Shown: positions 33,101 through 43,118, numbered from the stretch's first letter. The stretch: 64,000 bases of DNA from Halopelagius inordinatus (GCF_900113245.1 NZ_FOOQ01000003.1:1-64000), one strand, 5' to 3'. The notes: a model not told the origin generated them from the sequence alone. Program-made: numbers and translations.

Positions 33101-35719
33101 TCACACGACCGTCTCGCTGGGGCGTTCGACGCCCGTAATCTCGAACCGAGCGCCGCCGGTGGAACTGGCTGTCGCGGCGATATCCCAGCCGTGAGCGGTG
33201 GCGATCTGGTCCGCGACTCGGAGTCCGATGCCGGTACCGCCCTCCTTCGTCGAGAACCCGGGCTGAAACAGCTTCGACCGCACGTCTTCCGGTATCCCGG
33301 AGCCGTCGTCCTCCAGATAGAAGCCGTCGGGGAGGTCGCCTACGGTCACGGTAACGGTTCTTCCCCCGTGTTCGACGGCGTTCCGAACGAGGTTCTCCAA
33401 CAGTTGTGCGCTCCGGCTCTCGTCGGCTACGACGGTGCCCTCGGCGTCGACGACGAGACGGGCATCCTCCGTATCTACGTTCTCCCAACAGCCTTCGATC
33501 AGAGTGCGGAGGTCGACCCGAGTCGGTTCGTTGACGATCTCGCCCTCTCGGGCCAGCGTCAGAATGTCGTCGATCAGGCCCTTCATCCGGTCGTGCGCCC
33601 GTTCGACCTTGGACAGGTGTTCGGTGTCGTCTTCCTCCATCGCCAACTCCAGATATCCGTCGGCGACGGACAACGGGTTCCTGAGGTCGTGTGACACGAT
33701 GCTGGCGAACTCCTCTAACTGGGCGTTCTTCGCCTCCAGTTGCGACTGGTGTTCGCGCTGTTCGAGTTCGTAAGCCAGCCACCGACTCAGGAGTTCCACG
33801 AACGTCCACTCCATCTCCGAGAAGCCGCCCTCACGCGGTTCGCTGGACGCGAAACAGACCGTCCCGTAGAGCTCTCCCTCGACGACGATCTTCCCGCCGA
33901 TATACGTCTCGAGTTCGAATCTCTCGTGTGCGGGGTCGCCGCTCCACCCCTCGGCGCCCGAGTTCTGTACGGCCAACAGTCCGGACTCCGTCGAGATGGT
34001 TCTCCGACAGTAGGCGTCGTCAAGCGGACAGGACTCTCCCGGCTGTAACAGCTCGTGAGTGCCGGTCGAAGCGACGACCGTCTGCGTCGATTCCGCGATC
34101 TCCGTGACGAACCCGTAGGGGAGGTCGAGATACTCACTGCCGACCTGCAAGAGCTCTCTTTGTTTCTCCTCGAACGACATCTCCGGGTCGGACGCGGTCT
34201 CGTACAGTTCGTGCAGCGTTTCGACGCTCTGCATCAACTCCGTTTGGGTCTGGCGCTGTTCGGTGATGTCGCGGAAGTACACCGTCAGCCCGGTCTCCGA
34301 TGGGAACGCTCGAATCTCGAACTCGGTCTCCAGCGGGTCGTAGTACAGTTCGAAGGAGACGGGTTCGTTCCCCTCGACCGCCTCGTGGTACCGATCGTAG
34401 ATATCGGTGTCGACGGCTTCCGGGAACTCGGTCCAGACGTTCTCACCGAGGAGGTCGTCTGTGTCGCGTCGTAACAACCGCCCGGCCCGTTCGTTCAGGA
34501 AGGTGAAATCCCAGTTTTCGTCGACCGCGTAGACGGCGTCCGTCATCCGGTCGAACGCCTCCTGTTGGGTCTGTTCGAGCCGCTTTACCTCGGTGATGTC
34601 CCGATAGAACCAGACGACCCCGAGGGGAGTTTCGTCTTCCGCGAGAGCGAACGTCGAATACTGGTCGACGATGGTCCCATCTCGGAGCCGAACCTGGTTG
34701 TGCTGCGACTCCTCGGGGTTCTGATACTGGGATTCGATGTACTGACGGAACGCGTCCCCGTCTGCGACCCGGTCGAGAGCGATTTCGAGGGCAAGCTTCC
34801 TGTCACCGGATTCGAGAACCTCTTCGGGGATACCCCACAGTTCGAAGAACTGGTCGTTGTAGGTCATGATCTTCCTCTCCGTGTCGGTGAAGAGGATGCC
34901 GTCGGGACTGGCCTCGAACGTCGACCTGAGGAGTGACTGTCGGTATCCGAGCTCCTGCTCGTACGCGATGCGGTCGGTGATGTCGCGGAGGATGTACACG
35001 ACGGCCGGGTTCCCGTCCCACGTGATCTCCCGAGTGGTCGCTTCGACGGGGGTTTCCTCTCCGTCGTCTCGGACGGAGAGTCGCTCCTGTTCGAGAGCGT
35101 CGCCGCGCTGGGCGTCCCGAAACACGTCTCTGTCGTGGTCGTGGTGCAGGAAGGTCGAGATGGGAGAACCCAGAACGTCCGCTTTCGAGACGGACGAAAC
35201 GAGATCGAGAGCGGTGGGGTTGGCGTACACGCATCTCCCGTCGGTCGTCACGAAGATGGCGTTCGGTGAGGCTTCGAGGATCGTTTCGGCGTTCTCTCTG
35301 GCAGTCGTCGCGACTTGGCTGAGTCGGTGCTGTCTGACGGTGTTGGAAATCCGCTGTGCGAGAACCTGATACTGTTCCGTCTCTGATTCCTTCTGCATGT
35401 AGTCCGTCACCCCTCTACTGATCGCGTCGCTGGCGATCTCTTCTGAGCCGCGTCCGGTAAAGAGGATGAACGGCAGGTCGGGGGAGTCCGCTCTGACGGC
35501 TTCGAGGAGCTGAAGCCCGTCGGACCCGGGCATATCGTAGTCGCTGACGATACAGTCAAACTCCGTCTCGTCGATGAGTTCGAGCGCCTCGCGCGAACCT
35601 GTCGCGGCCGTCGCCGAGAGTCGATCGTCGAACCGTTCGAGATACGTCCCGATCAGCTCCGCCATTCCGGGCTCGTCGTCGACGCAGAGAACAGAGATCA
35701 GCGACCGACTCTGAGACAT
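33101..35719 (-). CDS. Hybrid response regulator-PAS-GAF-histidine kinase
   Basis: 872 residues. Domain order: receiver domain (CVDDEPGMAEL, phospho-Asp about 60 in CIVSDYDMPG), three PAS domains (opening with ILEASPNAIFV, STFEASPDGILF, and MTDAVYAVDENWDF), a GAF domain (about 500-655), a HisKA helix with SIVSHDLRNPLSVADGY (His about 677) and an HATPase with LLENLVRNAVEHGG, LEDDGSGIPEDV and GTGIGLRVADQIA. No membrane segment is seen, so it is a cytosolic sensor. A receiver at the N-terminus of a kinase is common in haloarchaea. No separate response regulator lies beside it; signal unknown. Confidence 0.9.
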   Translation of the reverse strand: MSQSRSLISVLCVDDEPGMAELIGTYLERFDDRLSATAATGSREALELIDETEFDCIVSDYDMPGSDGLQLLEAVRADSPDLPFILFTGRGSEEIASDAISRGVTDYMQKESETEQYQVLAQRISNTVRQHRLSQVATTARENAETILEASPNAIFVTTDGRCVYANPTALDLVSSVSKADVLGSPISTFLHHDHDRDVFRDAQRGDALEQERLSVRDDGEETPVEATTREITWDGNPAVVYILRDITDRIAYEQELGYRQSLLRSTFEASPDGILFTDTERKIMTYNDQFFELWGIPEEVLESGDRKLALEIALDRVADGDAFRQYIESQYQNPEESQHNQVRLRDGTIVDQYSTFALAEDETPLGVVWFYRDITEVKRLEQTQQEAFDRMTDAVYAVDENWDFTFLNERAGRLLRRDTDDLLGENVWTEFPEAVDTDIYDRYHEAVEGNEPVSFELYYDPLETEFEIRAFPSETGLTVYFRDITEQRQTQTELMQSVETLHELYETASDPEMSFEEKQRELLQVGSEYLDLPYGFVTEIAESTQTVVASTGTHELLQPGESCPLDDAYCRRTISTESGLLAVQNSGAEGWSGDPAHERFELETYIGGKIVVEGELYGTVCFASSEPREGGFSEMEWTFVELLSRWLAYELEQREHQSQLEAKNAQLEEFASIVSHDLRNPLSVADGYLELAMEEDDTEHLSKVERAHDRMKGLIDDILTLAREGEIVNEPTRVDLRTLIEGCWENVDTEDARLVVDAEGTVVADESRSAQLLENLVRNAVEHGGRTVTVTVGDLPDGFYLEDDGSGIPEDVRSKLFQPGFSTKEGGTGIGLRVADQIATAHGWDIAATASSTGGARFEITGVERPSETVV

Positions 35720-36022
35720 AGTCTACTCAATGGAACTGGGGTATAAAAGGTCGCCGCGGACAGGATCTCACTTTGACGCGGCGCTCACCACCCTCTCGAA
35801 CGTCGAGGAGGACGCAGCTCAGCTCTGTTCTCGAACGTTCGGACCAGGTTTCTCGTCCGGTTCCGCGTCCGTCGAAGTGTTCACTCTTTCGAGCGCCGTC
35901 ACAAGGGCAAGACACGCGAGTTCGGTGTAACAACCGTCGTCCCGATAGCCGGACGCCGGACGTCGGGCGACCGACCTGCACTCGACGATCGGGTATCCCG
36001 TCCGAATATAGCGCTGAACGGT
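35720..36022. other. Intergenic gap
   Basis: No gene seen; contains the promoter of the sensor kinase near its right edge and the trailer of the ParA-partner gene. Confidence 0.3.
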
Positions 36023-36448
36023 TTATTCTTTGTCGTCGCGCGCGGCGAGAATCGCGTCGGCGACTTCGTCGGGGTACTCCGCCGCGACGCGGACGAGAGC
36101 GTCGTGGAACTCCCGCCCCGTCACGTCCCGCACGTCGTGTTCCCGCCGGAGAAACGACTCGACTTCGAACTCCGCGTCGTCCAGCACGTCTACCGTCTCC
36201 GGGCGGACGTAGACGCTCTTTGCCGTCGTCGCCTCGAACTCGAACGCCGGTCCGCCGCCCGTCTCCTCCGTCTCGGCTTCCGACGCCGCCTCGCCGTCTT
36301 CACGGTCGTCGGATTCGGACTTCGCCTCCGCCGTCGGTTCGGACGGTTCTCGCTCGGACGACTCCGCTCCGTTCTCCTCTTCGGACTCTCCCTCGTTCGA
36401 CTCGCCGATGGCGTCGCCCAGCCTCGCGAATCGGTTCTCGTCAGGCAT
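36023..36448 (-). CDS. Acidic ParA-partner protein
   Basis: 141 residues. The first half is a low-complexity Glu/Ser stretch (about 12-68); the folded part is the last 70 residues (SVYVRPETVDVLDDAEFEVES, DVTGREFHDALVRVAAEYPD, VADAILAARDD), mostly helical with a short N-terminal strand that could be ribbon-helix-helix-like. It overlaps parA by eight bases, so it is the second gene of that operon and is the natural candidate for the DNA-binding (ParB/SegB-like) partner. I see no ParB motif, so this is context inference. Confidence 0.6.
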   Translation of the reverse strand: MPDENRFARLGDAIGESNEGESEEENGAESSEREPSEPTAEAKSESDDREDGEAASEAETEETGGGPAFEFEATTAKSVYVRPETVDVLDDAEFEVESFLRREHDVRDVTGREFHDALVRVAAEYPDEVADAILAARDDKE

Positions 36449-37265
36449 TCTCCGGGCCTCCGTTCTCGACGCTCGCGGCGAGTCGGTCGAGTCGGTCCAG
36501 CATGTCGTTTTCGGGGTCGTACTCGCGGAGTGTCTGCCCGTCGCGCCACGCGCGACTGAAGGCGATGCGATGCCGGATGCCCGGTCCCGGCGACCCGGTT
36601 TCGTCGAACTTCGCCGTCCGCGCGAACTCGGGGAGGTACTCGGCGAACGGAGAGTCCTCTAAGTTCGAGATGATTCGACGCTCCTCGTTGTTTCCGCTGA
36701 GGTCGTTGGGGACGATAGCGAGGATTTCGAGGCCGACCTCCTGGCGAATCGGCCGAATCTGCTGTTCGACCATCCGCTCGAACCCGCTGACGCTCGGTTC
36801 GCTCATGAGCAACGGGACGATGACGTGCCCCGCACCGATGAGCGACGCGTCAGAGAGAGGTCCGAGACTCGGCGGCGAATCGATGACGATGTAGTCGTAC
36901 TCCTCGTCGAGGAGGGGTTCGACGATGCGGCGTCGAACCCAGAGCACACCGAACGTGGAGTTCCGAATCCGGTCTTCGATGTCGTCTAAATCGACGTGCG
37001 CCGGGACGACGTCGAACGTCTCTCGGTCGCGGATGACCTCGCGCACGTCGAGAGGGTCGTCGTCGGTCAACACGTCGCCGAGATTCGGCGACGCGTCCTC
37101 GTAGAGGTGTTTCAATCCGACGCCCTCTGTCGCGTTACCCTGTTGGTCTAAATCCACGAGGAGAACGTCGTTCCCCCGCGCGGCGAGTGCGTCCGCGAGA
37201 TTTATCGCGATTGTCGTCTTGCCGACGCCGCCCTTCTGCAGGGAGACGCTCACCGCCCTCGACAT
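36441..37265 (-). CDS. parA: ParA-family partition ATPase
   Basis: 274 residues. The deviant Walker A is complete (KGGVGKTT, about residues 11-18, with the signature Lys at 11 as well as 16), followed by DVLLVDLDQQGNATEGVGL as Walker A' and YDYIVIDSPPSLGPLSDASLIG as Walker B. The start at 37265 is chosen for the GGGAGG site about 12 bases upstream; the frame is open to 37373 but that stretch is not part of the fold. It would act with the small partner protein on a centromere-like DNA site, possibly in the gap to its right. Could also be a SegA-like chromosome segregation protein. Confidence 0.88.
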   Translation of the reverse strand: MSRAVSVSLQKGGVGKTTIAINLADALAARGNDVLLVDLDQQGNATEGVGLKHLYEDASPNLGDVLTDDDPLDVREVIRDRETFDVVPAHVDLDDIEDRIRNSTFGVLWVRRRIVEPLLDEEYDYIVIDSPPSLGPLSDASLIGAGHVIVPLLMSEPSVSGFERMVEQQIRPIRQEVGLEILAIVPNDLSGNNEERRIISNLEDSPFAEYLPEFARTAKFDETGSPGPGIRHRIAFSRAWRDGQTLREYDPENDMLDRLDRLAASVENGGPENA

Positions 37266-37932
37266 CCTACTTCCCTCCCGTTTCGATCCGGTCAGACGTT
37301 GCACACATTGTTGACATCGTGGAGTTCGTGGACGGCGGTACCGTCCGGAAATCGTTCTCTCCTTCCGCGCCATCCCATATAATTCCTCCCGAACATTCTA
37401 CCAACTCCACACAACTCCCACAATCTACGATGTTCACAAATTGTAAGAATTTCGCATACTACCGTATCGATTTCTCTCTGGCAGCTCTCTGAACATCCGG
37501 AGGAACACTTCGACAACTTCTCGAAGAATTCGGACTCTTTGCAGTTCGAGAACTGCCTCCATGTCTTAGAAATTCTAAAACTTCCAGAAATTTTCAAAGG
37601 TTACGGAGCTCCGCTCGCCGTAGACTGCTTAGACATTGCACAATTTTTACAATGCACACACCTCCGACACGGCTTCGAAATCCCGAGATTCGTAAAAACC
37701 GTCCCCTCTGTGGACTGTTCCGGCGGTCCGAACTCTACTCGCACCGCACACCCTTCACGAATTCCGGACTGTGCTGTTCGACCGCAGAGTGCGCGTACTG
37801 CCGGGATAGTACTCCCCACGACTGAAATCCGAGCCAGCGACGTGACAGGTGCCACCTAGAGAGATTAGATATCCAGACATTCATCCCAAGCGGCCGACGT
37901 TTTCTTGCCCTCGGAGCGACACGGAGGTACGT
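37266..37932. other. A/T-rich gap with clustered inverted repeats, candidate partition site
   Basis: About 670 bases with no gene I can support; A/T content is clearly higher than in flanking genes. Inverted repeats seen: GGACGG-CGGTA-CCGTCC at 37330-37346, GCAGTTC-GA-GAACTGC at 37541-37556, TTAGAA-A-TTCTAA at 37566-37578 and CATTG...CAATG at 37634-37654. A TATA-like CATATAATT near 37376 on the minus strand suits parA. The position just upstream of parA fits a centromere-like site. Confidence 0.45.
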
Positions 37933-38274
37933 ATGTCTTCCGGCCCCCTCTCCAACGACAGTTCCACGAACTCGACGCCGATGCCGTCAATCGCGGGCAT
38001 GCCCGTGTTCGGGAGCGAAGGCTATCGACTCGGCGAAGCGGTCGATTTCGTCCTCGACTTCGACGCGAACCGCGTCGCGTCTGTACTCGTCGCAGACGTA
38101 GACACCGACCGGTTTCCGAACCTCGAATCCGGGCGCAAAGGCGTCCGCATCCCGTTCGACTCGATTCGTTCCATCGAAGACGCCATCCTCATCGACGCTC
38201 CACTCGCGCAGTTCACCGGCTCCGAAGGGCCGTCGCCGACGACGCTCAGCCCCAACTCCCTGATCGCAGAGTAG
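37933..38274 (+). CDS. PRC-barrel domain protein
   Basis: 113 residues. After a Ser-rich start, residues about 20-90 form a PRC-barrel: PVFGSEGYRLGEAVDFVLDFDANRVASVLVADVD, then RKGVRIPFDSIRSIEDAILID. In haloarchaea such small PRC-barrel proteins are common, some tied to cell division or RNA handling, but this one has no direct clue. The frame is open from 37849; the ATG at 37933 is chosen because it begins the conserved-looking part. Confidence 0.82.
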   Translation: MSSGPLSNDSSTNSTPMPSIAGMPVFGSEGYRLGEAVDFVLDFDANRVASVLVADVDTDRFPNLESGRKGVRIPFDSIRSIEDAILIDAPLAQFTGSEGPSPTTLSPNSLIAE

Positions 38275-41200
38275 TCAGTCGCGCCGACCGGCGATTACGA
38301 GCGTCGCGAGTACCACCCCGAGTACGCCGGTCAACGGCGTGAACCCCGGTGCTCTCGTGTCAGTCGATTGCGACGGACCGCTCTGTTCGCTCGCGCCGGA
38401 CTCTGTCGAGAGGGTGGGCGTTCGATTCGCCGGTCTCTCCGTCGCCCGCGACTCGTTTCTCGCCGCGTCCGTTCGCTCCGGAACGGCAGTTACCGTCGGA
38501 TTCGCGACGGGCGTCGGTCTCTCTGTCGTCGTCGGCACGGGCGTCACCGTCGGTGTCGCGGTAGGCGTCGTGGGAGTCGTGGTGGGCGTTGCCGTCGTCG
38601 GTTCCGGCGTCGGTGCCGGGGCGGGCGCACCGCCACCGCTGACACCTCCGTCGTCTTCGTCGGTCGGTCTGCTCGTCGGCGTCGGCGTGGGCGTCGGCGT
38701 CGGAGTCACTTTCTCCGTCGCCGTCCCGTTCAGGCGGACGTCGACGACGTCGAACTCGTCCGTCGAGACGGAGAGCGTCGCGTTCGCCGCCCCCGTCCGC
38801 GTCGGCGCGAACGAGACGGACACCGTCGCGGACTCGCCCGGCGCGACGGTTCCGGTCCCGTCGTCGGAGACGGAGAACTCCTCGGCGTCCGGACCGACGA
38901 GGTCGGAATCGAGGACGCTGAAGTCCGCTTTGCCGACGTTCTCGATGTCGACGCTCGCCGTCGTCTCCGACTCCACGGCGGACTCGACGGCCACCTCGTC
39001 GGGCGCGTTCACCGCCGGGAGGCCGCGTCCGAACACGGCGTACGTGCCGTTCTGCGTCGCGTCGAGAGTCGCAACGTTCCCCTGAGTGTCGAGAGAGGCG
39101 TTCGCCGCCGTCCACTTGCCCGACGAACGCACCCACACGCCGAGTACCGACTCGTTCACGTGGGCGTCGTCGTATCCGAGAGCGAGCGTCGCCGACTCGT
39201 TCGTCCGGAACTCGGTCGTGGCGGCGGTGGACAGACGAGAGAGGTTCGAACGCGGCGTCTCCGACGTCTCCCCGAGAGCGAGTGTCTGGTTCGCTCCGGA
39301 CGCGTCCACCGAGGGCATCCCGGCGACAGAGAGGTTCGACACGTTCGTCGTCCCGTTCCGTGCGGTGAGCGTTGCGCTCCCCGCCGTCGTCCCGTTCACG
39401 ACGGTGAGGTTCCCCTCTCGCGCGCGGAGTGTCGTCTCCGTCCCGAAGTCGGCGTCGCGCACGTCGATTCGATTCCGGCCGACGACCGACGCGTTCGCGC
39501 CGAATCTGACCTCGGTGGCGTTCACCGTCGTCGCGTTCCGGACGGCCACGTCGCCGTCCACCCCGGCGTCCGACAGGCGGACGGCAGTCGCGTTCGACAC
39601 GTCCAGTCCGTGTTCCGCGTTTCGCACCGTCAGGTTCCGAACCGTTACCCTTGCCCCGTCTTCGGTGACCGCAACCGCGGCCCCGTCCGCCCGCCCGGCG
39701 TCGAACGTTCCCCCCTCGCCGTCGAGCGTCGCGTTCGGCGCCGAGACGACGAGCGAGTCGGGGACCGGTCCGCCGCCGGTGTCGAGTCGGTACGTCCCGT
39801 TCCACGCGAGACGACCGTCCGGCGGCAGGTCGTACGAACTCAGTCCGGCGATAGCGCGAGTGGCGTCGGCGGCGCCGTAGCCGGTGTCGTTATCCGGCCC
39901 GGACCCGACGAGGCGCGCGCTTTCGCGGAGCCGAACCTGCTGTGCGTCGGGCGAGAGTCGGGAGTTCGCGTCGAGAAGCGTCGCGAGGACGCCCGCGACG
40001 TGGGGTGCCGCCGCCGACGTGCCCCGGAACGTCGGACTGTAAGCGCTGGATGTGACGTTGTCCGGAGCGACCACGTCGGGCTTCCGGCGTCCGTCGATGG
40101 TCGGCCCGCGCGAGGAGTACGCTTCGAGTTCTCCGGTCGTCACGTCGACTGCCCCGACAGAGAGCAGGTTCGGTTCCGTCGCGGGAAGGGTGAGACTCCG
40201 CTCTCTCGTCCACGAGTCGCGGAAACTGAGGTAGTTCCCGAGGAAGATATCGAAGTCCGCCGTCGCGTTCCCGCCGACGTGTTCGACCGTCAGATACAGC
40301 GTCTCGTTCTCGTCTGTGGCGTTTATTTTCCCTCCGATACTCTCCGTCGGAGGCTCGCTCCCCGCTTGCGTCCCGTCCGCACACGTGATGCGCCCGGAGC
40401 GATTCAGGTCGGGCGTGTTGTACAGACAGATACCGTAGTCCTCGTCGGTCGCGGGCCAGTCGTTCCACGAGGCGTAGATTCCGAGCGGTATCTGATCGTT
40501 CACCGCCCGCGCGTCGAGCGTGAAGTACTCGCGCGTTCCGGAGACGTTCAATCGGTCGTTCCCGTCGGGGTCGGTCCACGTTCCGTTCCAGTGGTCTCCG
40601 TCCGCCGAGTTCCCCGCCGAGACGGACCACACCGTCCCGTTCTCGACGCTCCGATCTATCGCCGCGCCCATCTCGGAGGTACCGTCCAACGGACCGGCGT
40701 TGTACCACCCGAGCGACATCGATACCACGTCCGTCGAGGTTTCCGTCTCTAACCACTCCACCGCGTCGTAGAACTGCCAGAGGTAGTTGACCCGAACCAA
40801 CACGACCGACGCGTTCGGCGCCGTCTCGCCGACGAGTTCCGCCGTCGCCGTCCCGTGGCCCCCGCGTCCGTCGATGCCTCTCCCGGTGAAGTCTCTCGTC
40901 GCGACGACCCTGTCGGCGTACGCCGGGTGGTCGAGGTCGAACTGCTGGACGTCGATGACGGCGACGGTGACGTTCTCGCCCGTGTACCCCGCCTCGTGAA
41001 GCGCGCTCACGTTCATCGTCTCGATTGCTCCGGTCGTGCCGTCGGACCCCGCAAACGAGACGGGGCGAATGGGTGCGCGGAGGTACGAGACGCTCGACTC
41101 TTCTGCGAGTGCACGGATTTCGTCGTCCGTCGCCCTCACCTCGACGTACCGGCCGTGGCTACCGCGCACCGCCTCGGAACCGAGGACGCGGTGCACGGCG

Positions 41201-41613
41201 TCCCGTCCTGCCCGCGTCGCGTTCCTGTCGAGTTCGACGACGACGTCCCGCCGGTCGGCGGCGTCGTTCGACGCGCCGAAGGCGACGGCACCGCTCTCCG
41301 TCTCCGTCCGGTCGGCGTCCGACGCGCGACCGACCCTCCACAGCGACGAGTCCAGCTTCGCTTTCGCTCTGCTCGCGTTCGACCCCGTGGAGTCGTTCGC
41401 CGGTCTCTCCGTCGTCGTCTCCGACGACTCCGTTCCTATCGACCGGTCCGCCGCCGACGCGACGGTCCCGGACGCGTCGTCAGACCCCTGTTCTACCGGT
41501 CGAACTATCCGGGAGGTGTCACTCCCGACGCCGAGGACGGGAGGGGCGACACCGGCCAAGACTACAAGGGTAACCAGAGTGAGAGCTGTTCCCTCGCGCC
41601 ATCCGAAAATCAC
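38275..41613 (-). CDS. Secreted S8 (subtilisin-like) serine protease, surface-anchored by PGF-CTERM
   Basis: 1112 residues, starting at a GTG with GAGGGA upstream. A signal peptide (about 1-28) and a long propeptide lead to the peptidase domain: catalytic Asp in VAVIDVQQFDLDHP (221), His in GRGGHGTATAEL (253) and Ser in FRGTSAAAPHVAGVL (about 532). A parallel beta-helix-like stretch follows (about 640-770, rich in NATxVxLxxxxV repeats), then a choice-of-anchor-type Ig domain (about 888-964), Thr/Pro repeats, and the C-terminal PGF motif plus a hydrophobic helix and Arg-Arg, the PGF-CTERM signal for archaeosortase. The tripartite ending means lipid-anchored display on the S-layer. Confidence 0.92.
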   Translation of the reverse strand: MIFGWREGTALTLVTLVVLAGVAPPVLGVGSDTSRIVRPVEQGSDDASGTVASAADRSIGTESSETTTERPANDSTGSNASRAKAKLDSSLWRVGRASDADRTETESGAVAFGASNDAADRRDVVVELDRNATRAGRDAVHRVLGSEAVRGSHGRYVEVRATDDEIRALAEESSVSYLRAPIRPVSFAGSDGTTGAIETMNVSALHEAGYTGENVTVAVIDVQQFDLDHPAYADRVVATRDFTGRGIDGRGGHGTATAELVGETAPNASVVLVRVNYLWQFYDAVEWLETETSTDVVSMSLGWYNAGPLDGTSEMGAAIDRSVENGTVWSVSAGNSADGDHWNGTWTDPDGNDRLNVSGTREYFTLDARAVNDQIPLGIYASWNDWPATDEDYGICLYNTPDLNRSGRITCADGTQAGSEPPTESIGGKINATDENETLYLTVEHVGGNATADFDIFLGNYLSFRDSWTRERSLTLPATEPNLLSVGAVDVTTGELEAYSSRGPTIDGRRKPDVVAPDNVTSSAYSPTFRGTSAAAPHVAGVLATLLDANSRLSPDAQQVRLRESARLVGSGPDNDTGYGAADATRAIAGLSSYDLPPDGRLAWNGTYRLDTGGGPVPDSLVVSAPNATLDGEGGTFDAGRADGAAVAVTEDGARVTVRNLTVRNAEHGLDVSNATAVRLSDAGVDGDVAVRNATTVNATEVRFGANASVVGRNRIDVRDADFGTETTLRAREGNLTVVNGTTAGSATLTARNGTTNVSNLSVAGMPSVDASGANQTLALGETSETPRSNLSRLSTAATTEFRTNESATLALGYDDAHVNESVLGVWVRSSGKWTAANASLDTQGNVATLDATQNGTYAVFGRGLPAVNAPDEVAVESAVESETTASVDIENVGKADFSVLDSDLVGPDAEEFSVSDDGTGTVAPGESATVSVSFAPTRTGAANATLSVSTDEFDVVDVRLNGTATEKVTPTPTPTPTPTSRPTDEDDGGVSGGGAPAPAPTPEPTTATPTTTPTTPTATPTVTPVPTTTERPTPVANPTVTAVPERTDAARNESRATERPANRTPTLSTESGASEQSGPSQSTDTRAPGFTPLTGVLGVVLATLVIAGRRD

Positions 41614-42335
41614 GGTTCCCTCGCGGCTATCGCCTCTAAACCGCCTCCCCGCCGCGTCCCAGATAGATGACCTGAATATGGCCTTTCGAACACTATCTGT
41701 TTTTCTAGACTATCGGTCTAAACAGTTTGTGGCTGAATTCTTACTATTCGTGTCGGAAGCAAAACACCACCACGAACCGAATCGTCTGCGGTCCGTCGCC
41801 GACGCTCTCCGAGTACGTATGAACGAGAACGGGTGGGCGCGTCCGTGCCGCGTCACCCGCGCGTGGCGGCGGACGCGAATCCGCCGCCGAATAGGGTACC
41901 GCCGCATCCGGCGCGGCGGACGTGGCACCGGGGCGGGCCCCCTAACTCCCGCCGTCGGTGCCGGGCTGGTTGTGTGTAAACGGCCCTGCCCGTGGCGCGT
42001 TCGACCAGCGTCAACGTTGTGCGTTATCTGGTTTGTATACCTTTCTATTCATTAATATACACTGACTTGACACCACCCCGAGCGCGTGCGAATCTCTTCT
42101 CCCCCTTTCCTCCCCCTCGCGCTCCCCCTCCTAACCCCCACTACTGCCGCGCCGCCCCCGCCCCCGCTCCCGCCCCCACCCCCTGCCGCAGACGCCGGCT
42201 GTCGAGGCTCGCTCCGTTCTCGACCCGACTGCTAGCGCCGATGGACCCGTGCCCGCCGTATCTCTCAAAGACAGCCGTTCTCCGTCGCCTCTGTTTCTCG
42301 TCTCTGCCGTCCCCGCCCGGTACTTCCGGTTCGCT
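41614..42335. other. 722-base intergenic region with hairpin and C-rich tract
   Basis: No gene supported. At 41697-41725 there is a hairpin (CTGTT/AACAG with inner TAGAC/GTCTA) upstream of the protease gene. At 42104-42185 the plus strand is almost only C and T, with five runs of three or more C at 42155-42183. The rest is unremarkable. Confidence 0.45.
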
Positions 42336-43118
42336 TCAGCAGACGTGGCCGCCGCCGTCGACCCAGAGCGTTTCGCCGGTGACGTACGACGCGCCGTCGC
42401 TCGCGAGATAGAGGTACGCGTCCGCGAGTTCGTCGGGCGTCGCGGCGCGAAGCGGAAGCGAGGGCGTCTCTCCGTCGGGTCCGAACTCCGACGCCTCTTC
42501 GGACCACCCCTCGCGTATCTCCGTGGCCACCGGGCCGGGCGCGACGGCGTTGACGCGGACGCCCTCCGGTGCGAGTTCGAGTGCGGCGCTTCGCGTCACC
42601 ATCCGAACGGCGCCTTTCGTCGCGGCATAGTGCGAGTGGTCCCACGACGCTCTCCCCTGCGTGTCGGAGGTAGTGTTGAGGACGACGCCCTCGACGCCGC
42701 GCGATATCATGTCCTCGGCGGCGTACTGCGTCCCGAAGAACGCCCCACGGGCGTTGACGCCGTACAGTTCGTCGAACTCCGCGGGGGTCACGTCCCGGAA
42801 GCGAGACTTCGTGTAGATTCCGGCGTTGTTCACCATCACGTCCACCCCGCCGTACTCTCGGGCGTAGTCGACGACCGCTTCGATTTCGGCCGGGTCGGAG
42901 ACGTCGACGTCGACGAACGTCGCCTCCCCGCCCCGTTCGCGGACGAGTTCGTGCGTCGGCGTTCCGGTGTCTCTGTCCTTCGGTTCCTCCCGCACGTCGG
43001 CGTTTATCACCGTCGCGCCCGCGTCACCGAATCCGAGTGCGACTGCGCGTCCGATTCCGGAACTGCCGCCCGTTACGATGACCGTCTCCTCGGAGTAGTC
43101 GGCGCGTATCTCTCCCAT
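42336..43118 (-). CDS. SDR-family oxidoreductase
   Basis: 260 residues from the ATG at 43118 (an open frame extends 21 codons further up without good start context). The Rossmann motif is VTGGSSGIGRAVAL, followed by NNAGIYTKSRF, the catalytic HYAATKGAV (Tyr-x-x-x-Lys) and NAVAPGPVATEI; it ends YVTGETLWVDGGGHV. A 3-oxoacyl-ACP reductase- or sugar dehydrogenase-like member. NAD(P) choice and substrate unknown. Stands alone. Confidence 0.9.
   Translation of the reverse strand: MGEIRADYSEETVIVTGGSSGIGRAVALGFGDAGATVINADVREEPKDRDTGTPTHELVRERGGEATFVDVDVSDPAEIEAVVDYAREYGGVDVMVNNAGIYTKSRFRDVTPAEFDELYGVNARGAFFGTQYAAEDMISRGVEGVVLNTTSDTQGRASWDHSHYAATKGAVRMVTRSAALELAPEGVRVNAVAPGPVATEIREGWSEEASEFGPDGETPSLPLRAATPDELADAYLYLASDGASYVTGETLWVDGGGHVC

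Noticed and set aside
37292..37855. Two Cys-rich minus-strand frames upstream of parA
   Set aside because: Low G/C third positions and no family likeness; the region reads better as non-coding DNA with inverted repeats.
38368..40752. 794-codon open frame antisense to the S8 protease gene
   Set aside because: Arg-rich and without domains; it is open only because the opposite strand has G/C-rich third positions. The protease frame has all catalytic motifs.
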